A stretch of 11,703 bases of DNA from JBGTIS01 sp041745535 (GCA_041745535.1 JBGTIS010000062.1:1-11703), one strand, 5' to 3'; shown: positions 1 through 7,192, counted from the stretch's first letter. The notes: a model not told the origin generated them from the sequence alone. Program-made: numbers and translations.

Positions 1-1283
1 ATAAAAAGATGGAGGAAGGGAAAGCCAAACTCCTGTTCTATCTGAATCGCGGATTAATTGCCGCTATGCAGGGCAATTATGAAAGTAGCAACGAATTATT
101 TGAGCAGGCCTATGTGCTGGGCGAAGATCTCCGTAATAATCTACTGAATACCGCAGCGGCCCTGCTTACCAATCCAAACTTTACCTATTACACCGGCGAA
201 GATCATGAGCTGCTCCTGATTCATTATTATAAAGCCATCAACTATCTGCAATTGGGCAATCATGAAGCGGCTTTGGTAGAGTGCCGGCGGTTAAATATCA
301 AACTCAATAAGCTAAGCGATAAATATCGGGGCCATGTGCCAGGCAATGCAACCAAATACCAGATAGATGCTTTTATTCAAAATCTGATGGGGATTATTTA
401 TGAAGCCGATCAGGACTATAACAATGCCTTTATTGCTTACCGAAATGCGGTGGAAACCTATCAAAATGCCTATCAATCATTGTTTGACGTAGGTATGCCC
501 GAACAACTGAAAAAAGATTTGCTCCGCACGGCTTACCTCATGGGTTTTTCCGATGAGTTGCGCCGTTATGAATCACAGTTTGGCATTAAATATATCCATG
601 ACACAACAAGTCAGGGTGACCTGGTGTATTTCTGGAATACCGGATTAGGACCTGTAAAAGCTGAATGGGGTATTAACTTTTTCCTGGTAAGGGGAAAAGG
701 GGGGCTGGTTAATTTCCGCAATGAAGAACTGGGGCTGAACTTTCCCTTTTATCTGGATAATGAAGAAGACTATGAGCGGAAAGGGCTGAATCGGGTAGAG
801 TTTATCCGGGTTGCTTTCCCGAAATATGTTGAACGCCCGCTCATGCTGGATCAGGCTATAATAAAAACCTCCTCGGCAACCTATTCACTGGAAAAAGCCG
901 AAGACCTGAATGCCATTGCCTTCAAAACTCTGCAACAGCGCATGCTGAAAGAATTTTCCGTTTCCCTGCTTCGGGTAGCCCTGAAGAAAGCCGCTGAATA
1001 TACCACCCGCGATGCCGATCAAAACCTGGGCGCTATTGTGGGTTTGGTAAATGCCATTACCGAAAAAGCGGATACCCGAAACTGGCAAACCATACCCCAT
1101 AGCATTTATTACACGCGGGTTCCTTTGGCAGCGGGTGAGCACAAAGTCTCTTTGGAAGTAACTTCCCATACTGCTACCGGTCCGGTACAAATTCACGATT
1201 TTACACTGGATGTAAAAAAAGGAAAAACTTATTTCCAGACTTTTCATTCTATTGAAACAAGCCCCCTGTTTAATAGGTTTTAA
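1..1283 (+). CDS. TPR-containing protein, COG3014-like (5' end outside window)
   Basis: The frame is open to the window edge (Lys-Lys codons precede the ATG at position 9), so that ATG is probably internal and the true start, with any signal peptide, lies upstream. The N-terminal half reads as helical TPR-like repeats: around LLFYLNRGLIAAMQGNYESS (residues 8-27 counted from the ATG), around LLLIHYYKAINYLQLGNHEA (70-90) and around FIQNLMGIIYEADQDYNNAF (123-145). The C-terminal half (from about residue 200) is beta-rich and ends in a short Gly/Lys-containing strand region. This layout matches the COG3014 family of Bacteroidetes and Proteobacteria, usually secreted or lipid-anchored; its biochemical role is unknown to me. 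The stop lies 27 nt before the next gene, so the two are probably co-transcribed. A five-pair hairpin (TAGGG-ATAA-CCCTA, 1284-1297) sits in the gap. The family assignment is from recognised repeats and layout, without a search. Confidence 0.75.
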   Translation, partial: KKMEEGKAKLLFYLNRGLIAAMQGNYESSNELFEQAYVLGEDLRNNLLNTAAALLTNPNFTYYTGEDHELLLIHYYKAINYLQLGNHEAALVECRRLNIKLNKLSDKYRGHVPGNATKYQIDAFIQNLMGIIYEADQDYNNAFIAYRNAVETYQNAYQSLFDVGMPEQLKKDLLRTAYLMGFSDELRRYESQFGIKYIHDTTSQGDLVYFWNTGLGPVKAEWGINFFLVRGKGGLVNFRNEELGLNFPFYLDNEEDYERKGLNRVEFIRVAFPKYVERPLMLDQAIIKTSSATYSLEKAEDLNAIAFKTLQQRMLKEFSVSLLRVALKKAAEYTTRDADQNLGAIVGLVNAITEKADTRNWQTIPHSIYYTRVPLAAGEHKVSLEVTSHTATGPVQIHDFTLDVKKGKTYFQTFHSIETSPLFNRF

Positions 1284-1310
1284 TAGGGATAACCCTAACA
1301 AAATAAGGCT

Positions 1311-1877
1311 ATGGAATCAGTAACCGATGTTAATAAAATTCAAAAAGGAGATTTTTTAAGCGAAACCCAGTATTACAAGGTTTTGAACCTTGAGAAAGAA
1401 TATGTACATGTGGAAAATGAGCGAGGCTTTAAATCACACATTGCCTATCATATTGTGGGCGAAGGCATGTATTCGGCGCATCAGTACCGGGAAGAAAGAG
1501 AAGTGACCAAAACGGAGATGGCCACTATTTTCAGTGGGATTGGTGATATGGTGTTTACGGTAAACTTTAATAAGCAATTGAAAGAAAAAGAAGCCCGGGA
1601 AGCCCTGCTGCAGCTATATGCCAATCAGGGGGAAGAAATTCTCAGTCAGAAAAAATATGCGAAGCGGATCAAAGAAATTGTAAAATCTACCTTTCAGGGC
1701 GAAGAACGTACTTTGATTGGCTATAAAATAGGAGCCGACCAAAACCTGGGCAGAAGCCTGGTGATAGATCTGGAAGCCAGAAGAGGCACCCGTGCTTACG
1801 ACCAGCGCATCCGACTGGTAGACCACCGTACCATTAACTGGCTGGTGTATCAGAATGTGCGGTATGTGGTGAAGTGA
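1311..1877 (+). CDS. conserved hypothetical protein, 188 aa
   Basis: An intact ATG-to-TGA frame with codon use like its upstream neighbour. The N-terminal 60 residues look like a small beta domain (KGDFLSETQYYKVLNLEKEY, then VHVENERGF). A charged helical middle follows (about residues 87-125, rich in Lys and Glu). The C-terminal block holds EERTLIGYKIG, GRSLVIDLEARRG and finally RLVDHRTINWLVYQNVRYVV. I do not recognise a named family. The last block (a Gly-Tyr-Lys turn, an Asp-Leu-Glu strand, then 'RLVDHRTINWL..NVRY') reminds me of small uncharacterised proteins of T4-like phages that end in a similar 'R-V-N-x-x-T-I-K-W-L-x-x-x-x-V-K-Y' pattern; this is memory, not a search. There is no signal peptide or membrane segment, so it is likely cytoplasmic. 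It probably shares a transcript with the upstream TPR gene, from which it is separated by 27 nt. No Shine-Dalgarno motif precedes it, which is normal for this phylum. Confidence 0.7.
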   Translation: MESVTDVNKIQKGDFLSETQYYKVLNLEKEYVHVENERGFKSHIAYHIVGEGMYSAHQYREEREVTKTEMATIFSGIGDMVFTVNFNKQLKEKEAREALLQLYANQGEEILSQKKYAKRIKEIVKSTFQGEERTLIGYKIGADQNLGRSLVIDLEARRGTRAYDQRIRLVDHRTINWLVYQNVRYVVK

Positions 1878-1905
1878 TTGATTTTAATTGTAAGGAAATT
1901 ATTTG

Positions 1906-1968
1906 TTATTCGTTAATAGTTAGTTGTTAAAAGTTGTAACGAATAACGAATAACGAATAACTAATAAC
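1906..1968. repeat. inverted and tandem heptamer repeat in the convergent gap
   Basis: Three exact TAACGAA units (1937-1957) are followed by TAACTAA (1958-1964) and a partial TAAC. The preceding bases 1906-1936 keep the same seven-base period in reverse-complement sense: TTATTCG, TTAATAG, TTAGTTG, TTAAAAG, TTG. The arm GTTATTCGTT (1905-1914) can pair with AACGAATAAC at 1938-1947, 1945-1954 or 1952-1961, giving three alternative hairpins. It lies between two convergent genes, where it could act as a bidirectional transcript end. No U-run follows, so a classical intrinsic terminator is not shown. Confidence 0.7.
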
Positions 1969-2006
1969 CAATTTCCCAAGCTTGTAAACTTTACCTACTC
2001 TGAAAT

Positions 2007-3137
2007 CTAAACCCGAATATAAATTTTCCTTTTATCCAGCACGTATCCTACCAGCCAGCAAACCAGCATATAGGCCACCGCAAATAGGAATGAGGCTATA
2101 TATGGTCCCATTACTGCAGCAAAAATGTTATCGTAAATCCATTCCCATAAGCTTTTATCTCCTATGGTAATAACATACATGCTGATCAGCAGCAATTCGG
2201 ATAACAGATAAATAAACAGGGGATTTTTGCCAAACACATTGAAAAAGCCGGTCCAGTTCCGATAATCTTTTATTTCAATAACAAAAATCAGAAAACCTAT
2301 GACCAGCAGATCAATGCCACAGGTTAGCAATACAAACGAACTGGTCCAGAGTTTTTTATTGATAGGAAAAACCATATCCCAGGTTAATGCCCCCAATACA
2401 AGCACAGCACCCATCAGCATCAGTTTGGCGATGGTTTCGAATGAAACGCCATTTCTGCGGATATAATCTCCCACCAGGTAACCGATCAGCACATTTACGA
2501 TGGCAGGTAAGGTACTGAGCAATCCTTCGGGGTCGAACGGATGCGCACCACGAATGTACAGATGATTGGTGCCAAACAGCCACAAATCTAACCTTGATCC
2601 GGCATTTGCTTCCAGGCTGAAAGGATCACCCTGACCCACAAATACCAGAAGAATGAGCCAGTAACCGAACAAAAGCAGGGCACTCCAGATAATGATTGAT
2701 TTTTTAGAGAAATAATGAATAATAATGGAGCCGAAAAAGTAGCAAAGCGCGATTCGCTGCAATACGCCCAGTACCCGGGTTTCCGCAAAAGGTTTGAAAC
2801 TGAAAGGATCGGCCGCGTCAAAAGTAAAGAACGGAAACCAGTACATCAGGTAACCCAAAAGGAAAATCAGGGCCGACCGTTTAATAATTTTTTTCCAGAA
2901 CACAGCTTCGCCCTGTTGTTCATATTTTTTCATGGCGAATGCCAGGGCATTGCCCACGGCAAACAGGAAAGAAGGAAATACCAGATCAGTAGGGGTAAAT
3001 CCATGCCAGGAGGCATGTTGCAGCGGCGCATAGGAAAACCGTCCATTTCCCGGCGAATTCACAATAATCATAAAGCAAACCGTGATCCCTCTGAAAATAT
3101 CAAGGGTAAGAAAGCGACCCGTATTTTGTATCGACAT
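2007..3137 (-). CDS. multi-pass membrane acyltransferase, NagX/HGSNAT-like (COG4299, DUF5009)
   Basis: A 376-residue protein with about ten hydrophobic segments. It opens with the family signature LDIFRG (residues 12-17) and continues HASWHGFTPTDLVFPSFLF near 41-59, where the His and the T-D-L-V-F-P block mark the loop that holds the active-site His in heparan-alpha-glucosaminide N-acetyltransferase. Later family blocks are VLGVLQRIALCYFF, DPEGLLSTLPAIVN, KLWTSSFVLLTCGID and FGKNPLFIYLLSE. Family members move an acetyl group from acetyl-CoA across the membrane onto an amino sugar; the substrate of bacterial members is rarely known, and no sugar-use genes are adjacent here. The length is normal and the frame intact. 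I chose the ATG at 3137 because homologues begin just before the LDxFRG motif. A TTG at 3149 would add four residues (MNNP). The gene ends by a convergent heptamer repeat. Confidence 0.88.
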   Translation of the reverse strand: MSIQNTGRFLTLDIFRGITVCFMIIVNSPGNGRFSYAPLQHASWHGFTPTDLVFPSFLFAVGNALAFAMKKYEQQGEAVFWKKIIKRSALIFLLGYLMYWFPFFTFDAADPFSFKPFAETRVLGVLQRIALCYFFGSIIIHYFSKKSIIIWSALLLFGYWLILLVFVGQGDPFSLEANAGSRLDLWLFGTNHLYIRGAHPFDPEGLLSTLPAIVNVLIGYLVGDYIRRNGVSFETIAKLMLMGAVLVLGALTWDMVFPINKKLWTSSFVLLTCGIDLLVIGFLIFVIEIKDYRNWTGFFNVFGKNPLFIYLLSELLLISMYVITIGDKSLWEWIYDNIFAAVMGPYIASFLFAVAYMLVCWLVGYVLDKRKIYIRV

Positions 3138-3304
3138 AGGATTATTCAAGAGAAATAATGAAGACAGCCATATCCGGTGTTTTCTAAAACCTAAGGCAGC
3201 TGTAACAGTCTAATTTATTTCAAATACCTTGTTTTGCCTAATTTTACTTTTTATTTCTTCTCATGAAAAATAAACGGGAATAAAATTCTGAAATCTGGTC
3301 AATT

Positions 3305-3350
3305 AAAAAAAAGGCCTGCACTTTTCTTGGAGAAAAGACATCAGGCCTTT
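3305..3350 (-). terminator. intrinsic terminator of the GlcG-like gene
   Basis: On the - strand the arm AAAGGCCTG (3350-3342) pairs perfectly with CAGGCCTTT (3318-3310). A second inner stem pairs AGAAAAG (3331-3337) with CTTTTCT (3321-3327) around a TGG loop. The outer stem runs straight into a T-run made from the eight A residues at 3305-3312. It lies about 20 nt after the stop codon of the GlcG-like gene at 3369. This ends that transcript before the acyltransferase gene, so the two - strand genes are probably separate units. Confidence 0.88.
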
Positions 3351-3368
3351 ATGCTGTACAACCGATAC

Positions 3369-3770
3369 TTAAGAAATAGCTTTTACACCGGCTTGCGCTA
3401 CGGCATGATCGTTATCCACCGAACTGCCCGATACGCCAATGGCACCCATAATTTCTCCCTTGCCGTCTTTGATGGGAATGCCTCCCGGAAAAGAAATCAG
3501 TCCGCTGTTAGAATGCTCTATATTATACAAAGCACCACCGGGCTGCGATAGTTCACCAATTTTGCCGGTATCCATATCAAAAAAGCGGGCAGTTTTGGCT
3601 TTTTTAATGGCAATGTCGATAGAGCCTAACCAGGCACCATCCATCCGGGCAAATGCCGTGAGGTTTACGCCGGCGTCTACAATGGCGATGTCCATTTTAA
3701 CGCCTAATTCTTTTGCTTTTTCTTTGGCAGCTTTAATAGCTTTTTCGGCTTGTTCTAAGGTGATATTCAT
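3369..3770 (-). CDS. GlcG/HbpS family haem-binding-like protein (DUF336)
   Basis: A 133-residue cytoplasmic protein with no signal peptide. It shows the GlcG/HbpS pattern throughout: an N-terminal helix ITLEQAEKAIKAAKEKAKEL, then MDIAIVDAGVNLTAFARMDG (about 26-45), the SIDIAIKKAKTARFF segment, the glycine-rich GLISFPGGIPIKDGKGEIMG (about 91-110) and the closing IGVSGSSVDNDHAVAQAG. Characterised members form small oligomers; Streptomyces HbpS binds haem and senses redox stress, and GlcG lies in glycolate operons, but most members have no proven role. Length and frame are normal and the start is a clear ATG. The strong terminator directly after the gene and the 230-nt gap to the next gene suggest a monocistronic message. 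About 400 AT-rich bases lie upstream, and I could not identify a confident promoter in them. Confidence 0.88.
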   Translation of the reverse strand: MNITLEQAEKAIKAAKEKAKELGVKMDIAIVDAGVNLTAFARMDGAWLGSIDIAIKKAKTARFFDMDTGKIGELSQPGGALYNIEHSNSGLISFPGGIPIKDGKGEIMGAIGVSGSSVDNDHAVAQAGVKAIS

Positions 3771-4194
3771 GATGTTTGATTAATAGTTAAAAATATATAC
3801 TAATTACGGTTTAACATGGAAAGACTGAAATTGTTAAAATTTAACGACAGGAAAAAATATTGCCTATTCTTCTTAGTTTTCTTTTTGCCTTTGGTTTTTC
3901 TTCTTTTGAATCGGATGCTTGTTCCATCAATTTGGGTAGAATAATAAAGTAAGTTTAACTATTAAAAGCTTTAAATTAGACTTTTAAAATATTTTCTCGA
4001 CAATTCTGATATTTTGAATTCAATACTCAGTTTTTTCAACTTATTATTATCCTGTTTTAAAACAAAGCAAAAGCCAATTACCCATCTGCGGAACCTGCGA
4101 TAAATAACCGGTAATTATAGAAGAAAAAAAAGCCTACCTACAAAAAACTAATTGTCAGTAAGCTTATTAAGCAGTTGCACAAAAATTTTCAGGT
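3771..4194. other. AT-rich stretch without a convincing gene
   Basis: This stretch is strongly AT-rich and broken by stops on both strands. The only readable fragment is a short + strand frame from about 3859 to 3952 with a hydrophobic, signal-peptide-like stretch (ILPILLSFLFAFGFSS), which has only a TTG start and about 30 residues; I do not call it a gene. The missing N-terminal part of the serine hydrolase (see 4887-5624) was looked for here and is not present. The promoter of the GlcG-like gene should lie near 3780-3860 on the - strand, but no clear TTG/TAnnTTTG pair was found. Confidence 0.5.
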
Positions 4195-4197
4195 ATC

Positions 4198-4281
4198 CCC
4201 GTCGGAGAGCCGACCTGATGAGGCCGGGCCGAATTCCGGCGGTAGCCGCGCTAGGTCCCATGAAGGGGATGCCGGAATTCG
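4198..4281. repeat. GC-rich palindromic segment
   Basis: GC content rises sharply here compared with the AT-rich stretch before it. GTCGG (4201-4205) pairs with CCGAC (4210-4214) around an AGAG tetraloop. CGAATTCCGGC (4230-4240) is an exact inverted copy of GCCGGAATTCG (4271-4281), with 30 nt between. The segment lies downstream of the helical ORF at 4370-4861 and may belong to the same inserted unit. On the - strand a 46-codon frame from a GTG at 4288 to a TAG at 4148 (ending QLLNKLTDN) crosses it; it matches nothing I know, and palindromes of this kind often keep frames open by chance. Confidence 0.6.
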
Positions 4282-4369
4282 TTATCACTCATCCGGCAAG
4301 AAAACACCGAATTACTTTTGCTCACCTGCTTAGCGCAAACCATCTGTGCGGCTTACACATCACTGATGG

Positions 4370-4861
4370 TTACCGCGCCGAAACCACCATCCCCAGCACT
4401 TCTAATAGTTCTTCATCCTCTTTTAGCGCCAGCTGAGCTATAGTTTTGAAACCTTTTACCCAGTTTTTTAACTGCCTGCGCACCTCATTCCGCTGTCGGG
4501 TGGTGTGCTGGGCTTCCCCTTTCTTCCGCGTTTGGGTCCGCTGAGCCTCTTTATAGGCGGTAACCATTGCCTGCCCCTGCTCCAGTTCTGCCAGTGTGAT
4601 GCCAAACCGTTCCAATATCTGGGGTTGCTCATTCAGTTTATTGTAGAAGTTGGCTACCTGCTCGGTCCACTCAATACGCCGGTCGGCACGCGGACCGTTC
4701 AGCCCCAGGCTGGTTTGCGGGCCATACTGATTTTTACAGGCAATCCTGGTCAGAGACAGGTGCTCTTCGTATACCCCTTTCAGGGCGACAAAATCTTCTT
4801 TGAGCGTATGCGTGGCATCATACTGCGCCCCATAGCAGGTTTTCTTTTGCCGTTGAAGCAT
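4370..4861 (-). CDS. helical hypothetical protein, 163 aa, possibly N-terminally truncated
   Basis: An all-helical, charged protein with no membrane segment. It starts MLQRQKKTCYGAQYDATHTL and ends KEDEELLEVLGMVV. The last third (QLKNWVKGFKTIAQLALKED, then a short run to ELLEVLG) resembles the C-terminal end of a common uncharacterised helical-bundle family in Bacteroidetes and Cyanobacteria, whose members finish with an 'A-x-I-A-L-x-D-x-P-Q-x-L-E-x-L-G' type pattern; this is from memory. I chose the ATG at 4861. The frame stays open upstream through a GTG at 4882 and on into sequence antisense to the serine hydrolase, so the upstream part is not original and the native N-terminus may be lost. 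Base composition is more GC-rich than the hydrolase gene it abuts, which suggests separate origins. Function unknown. Confidence 0.5.
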   Translation of the reverse strand: MLQRQKKTCYGAQYDATHTLKEDFVALKGVYEEHLSLTRIACKNQYGPQTSLGLNGPRADRRIEWTEQVANFYNKLNEQPQILERFGITLAELEQGQAMVTAYKEAQRTQTRKKGEAQHTTRQRNEVRRQLKNWVKGFKTIAQLALKEDEELLEVLGMVVSAR

Positions 4862-4886
4862 AGTAAGCTCATTGGCCAACACCCTG

Positions 4887-5624
4887 CCTGCAAAATGGAA
4901 TTTAATTACTATTCGTCACTTACTTAACCATACATCGGGGTTACCGTTAGACCCTCCGGGTTTTGATGGAATAAAAGAGCAAACGGATTCTATTTATATC
5001 AAAACCGCATTTACAGATAGTTTGACTTTCCCAACTGGTTCAAAATACGAGTATAGTAATTTTGGCTATTTTATATTGGCGGAAATAATTAGAATCACTT
5101 CCCGCCTATCTTTTTCTGAGTATATGAAAAAACATATTTTTGATGAATGTGACTTGAGTAGTACCAGAACAACATCACTGGAAGCAATAATTCCGAACAG
5201 AGCTGCTGGTTACATAAAGAACGCTAACGATTCTATACTAAATGCCCCAAACTATATTGCTCTACGACCCAGTGGGGCTTTCCTTTCAAACATAAATGAT
5301 TTATTGAAATGGGAGATGGACATGCAGAATAACAAATTGCTTACACAAAAAAATTGGAATCAAATGTGGGGTGATACAATCAAAACCCCTCTTACAATGG
5401 ACAATGAAGCTATGTATTATGGTTATGGCTGGATGACAAATAAAGTAAACGGGAAACAATTTGTTCATCATGGAGGTTCATTGCCTGGTTTCAAGTCTGT
5501 TTGTTTTCGTTATATCGAAGTTAACACAGCAATAATTAATTTAACTAATTCTGATAATGCAGATGCATATGGAATTGCATTTGGAGTATCAGATTTATTG
5601 CAGACAGAAGATAAAAAAAAATAA
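4887..5624 (+). pseudogene. serine hydrolase (beta-lactamase/class C PBP-like), 5'-truncated
   Basis: The conserved part begins at KWNLITIRHLLNHTSGLP, the usual 'I-T-I-R-H-L-L-x-H-T-S-G-L' block that sits about 100 residues into family members. The catalytic Y-x-N motif is present as YSN (5052-5060), in KYEYSNFGY, and the third motif appears as HHGGSLPGF near 5462. The signal peptide and the S-x-x-K motif with the nucleophilic serine are absent and are not found upstream. Intact relatives are secreted or periplasmic D-Ala-D-Ala peptidase or esterase-like enzymes; this copy should be inactive. The C-terminus looks complete. A TTG at 4872 could formally start the frame, but the residues before KWN are antisense to the neighbouring - strand ORF. 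The break therefore lies near 4885-4893. The coding sequence is AT-rich, unlike the GC-rich block it abuts. Confidence 0.82.
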
Positions 5625-5738
5625 AAACTGCTGCCAACAACTAAGATTCTGTGTTTAAATCCAAATTCTATTGAATGAATTTAGCATATTATTATTCATT
5701 ACAAGATTAGGATATAGTATCTTCGGAATATAAAACGG

Positions 5739-6808
5739 TCACGAACCAGTTTCTGAAGGGAGTATGTTGTCTACAACAGCTCTCTTCTTTTTTTCGTAGT
5801 CAGGGTTGTACTCGGTTTTGTTTTTGAACAAAATGTAACTTAACTCGAGCATCTTTCTTTCTATGGCCATCAGGGCTTTCATCTTGATCCCGTGTTTTGA
5901 AATCAGCCGTGTGTATACTTGTCTGTGTATCGGGTTGTGCTTTACTGCTGATAAGGCAGGAAGATGTAGAGATCGCCTAATATATCTGTTTCCTCTTTTA
6001 GATATCCGGGGCTTTCCCTTTACCGATGTGCCTGATAGTATTTCTTTGATATCCATACCGGCATAACTGGTGAGTTGTTTTTTGTTTCTGATGAGTTCAA
6101 ATCCATTTGTTTCAGCTAAAATGATGGTAGCGGTGAGTACTCCCATGCCCGGAATAGTAGAGATACGCTTCACTTCTTGTTGTATCTCTGGTTTGCTGTC
6201 CGCCAATTCCTTTATCTCTTTTTTTATCTGTTGTTCCTGGGTATTGAGAAAATTAATTAGGTGTTTCATTCGGCCTATACTGTTCTCATTGGGATAGGCT
6301 TCACTCATTTCAGCATGAAGTCGATTTTTAACCATCGTCCGCTCATCCACAATCTGGCCCCGCTCACGGGTGAGCTGCTGTAACTTCCTGTACGTTTCAT
6401 TGGGTTGTTTCCAGTTGTCCAGCTCGCGCTCCAATCCAAATCTGGCAATGGCTTCAGCGCAGGTTTTGTCTGTTACGGTCTTGATTTCCAGAGTTCGGAT
6501 GTAATTACTGATTTTGTTGGGAAGAACAATGCTTACATCATAACCTTTGTTACCCATAAAGCAGGCAAATTGCTGATGGTAAACGCCTGCCGCCGTGGAA
6601 TGGTAGCTTCCATTACTATCCTTAGGGTATATTCTGCCGCGGTATTCTTTTTTAGCCATTTATCCAGAAGTGTGAATCCGCTCGAACGATTGGAGAATAT
6701 CCGATGGGAATACAGCTCAATGCTTAAATCTTCATTAAGTCTACCTAAACTGACTTCTAATTCTTTTTGGGATACATCCACTCCCAATACCTGTTTTAAA
6801 ATCCTCAT
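5739..6808 (-). pseudogene. IS110-family transposase, frameshifted
   Basis: Two - strand frames together make one protein of about 351 residues, the usual IS110 length. The first (6808 to about 6602) begins MRILKQVLGVDVSQKELEVS, carrying the first RuvC-like Asp, and reaches IVMEAT. The second resumes as GVYHQQFACF at 6587 and carries ISNYIRTLEIKTVTDKTCAE, the helical linker, IPGMGVLTATIILAETNGFE and the Tnp domain block SGTSVKGKPRISKRGNRYIR with its conserved serine. Family members read '..MEATGVYH..' without a gap; here 14 extra bases (6588-6601) separate Thr and Gly and change frame. In intact members this DEDD/serine recombinase is guided by a bridge RNA. The start is the ATG at 6808. The split could also reflect a recoding event, but IS110 is not known for that and the extra bases fit no conserved residues. 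Confidence 0.88.
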
Positions 6809-7014
6809 GCCTTTTGAATTAAATTTTTGATTTAAAAAACATAAAGTGAATATCTCCCTGCGTCTTAACTCCTAATTGGATATTCTGGATATAGTCACCT
6901 ATAACTACTCCTTACATACTGTTCAAACTCTAAGAGACAAAAAGGAATGAGGCCGTATCTTAGTTAGAATATACTCAATGAGCTATTTGACTTCGTAATG
7001 CTCTCATTCCTTTT
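5739..7014 (-). mobile_element. IS110-family insertion sequence (ends not resolved)
   Basis: The span covers the disrupted DEDD transposase gene (5739-6808) and the structured non-coding leader upstream of it (to about 7014). IS110 elements normally lack terminal inverted repeats and target duplications, and none is visible, so the outer limits are only approximate: somewhere in 5640-5735 on the 3' side and at or beyond 7014 on the 5' side. The element lies between the end of the serine hydrolase remnant and a second structured segment (7058-7188). The transposase frame is broken, so this copy is probably immobile unless acted on in trans. Confidence 0.75.
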
Positions 7015-7016
7015 CA
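6845..7016 (-). ncRNA. candidate IS110 bridge RNA in the transposase leader
   Basis: IS110-group elements carry their bridge RNA in the non-coding end upstream of the transposase, transcribed in the same sense. Here that leader (- strand, 5' at the high coordinate) can form two separate stem-loops. In the first, a perfect 12-pair stem joins AAAAGGAATGAG (7014-7003 read on the - strand) to CTCATTCCTTTT (6951-6940) around a 51-nt loop. In the second, a 7-pair stem joins GAATATC (6885-6879) to GATATTC (6854-6848) around 24 nt. The total of about 170 nt is close to the known bridge RNA size. The seven bases AAGATAC in the large loop (6961-6955) could pair with GTATCTT at 5717-5723, near the other element end, but a 7-nt match here is not significant alone. 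Location and folding are seen; the function is inferred. Confidence 0.4.
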
Positions 7017-7057
7017 CCTTGTTTTTTTATACCAATATATGAAATTGTAAACATAGG

Positions 7058-7188
7058 AGGCTTCGTGTGGCCGGAACGGCCTAACATGAAGCCAGTACCG
7101 AACCGGTGAGAGAGAAGATGGTTATTCTATGGGAATTGAGTCGGGTTTGCAGCAAGGAATAACAGAAGGTTTGAGCGCCTTCTTTTTT
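7058..7188 (+). ncRNA. candidate structured RNA ending in an intrinsic terminator
   Basis: Successive helices can be drawn on the + strand. GGCTTCGTG (7059-7067) pairs with CATGAAGCC (7085-7093) using one G-U pair, with an inner GGCC/GGCC pairing. ACCG/CGGT (7097-7100 with 7104-7107) closes a three-base loop. GTTATTC (7121-7127) pairs with GAATAAC (7157-7163). A terminator hairpin then ends the segment. No protein frame of note covers it. The bases GTGTG at 7064-7068 fit the GUGYG 5' end of a group II intron, and the hairpin just after it would fit domain I, so a 5' intron relic is possible. I see no domain V, no domain VI and no reverse transcriptase. It could also be a free small RNA or part of an insertion sequence end. 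Confidence 0.35.
7164..7188 (+). terminator. intrinsic terminator, + strand
   Basis: AGAAGG (7164-7169) pairs with CCTTCT (7178-7183) around an eight-base loop. A run of six T residues (7183-7188) follows, then GTTTT. No protein-coding gene ends just upstream, which suggests that it closes a non-coding transcript made from the helices at 7058-7163. Confidence 0.65.
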
Positions 7189-7192
7189 GTTT

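Noticed and set aside
1284..1293. The bases TAGGGATAAC match the first half of the I-SceI homing site.
   Set aside because: Only ten bases agree and the second half differs; they form a small intergenic hairpin and no homing endonuclease is present.
885..1301. A 138-codon - strand frame opposite the COG3014-like gene.
   Set aside because: It is an antisense frame with no protein-like features, over a well-supported gene.
2715..3158. A 147-codon + strand frame inside the acyltransferase gene.
   Set aside because: It is the antisense shadow of a clearly conserved membrane protein and is very basic without domains.
4215..4281. A hammerhead-ribozyme-like core: CTGATGAG, a short GC hairpin, then GAA and a long stem.
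   Set aside because: The base after GAA is T where the A of the A-U pair next to the cleavage site is expected, the stem I partner for the open form is missing, and in the closed form the base before the cleavage site is C instead of U. The core cannot be completed in any permutation.
4152..4436. A 94-codon + strand frame over the GC-rich palindromic block.
   Set aside because: The translation is serine-rich, low complexity at the end and antisense to the end of the helical ORF; it has no recognisable features.
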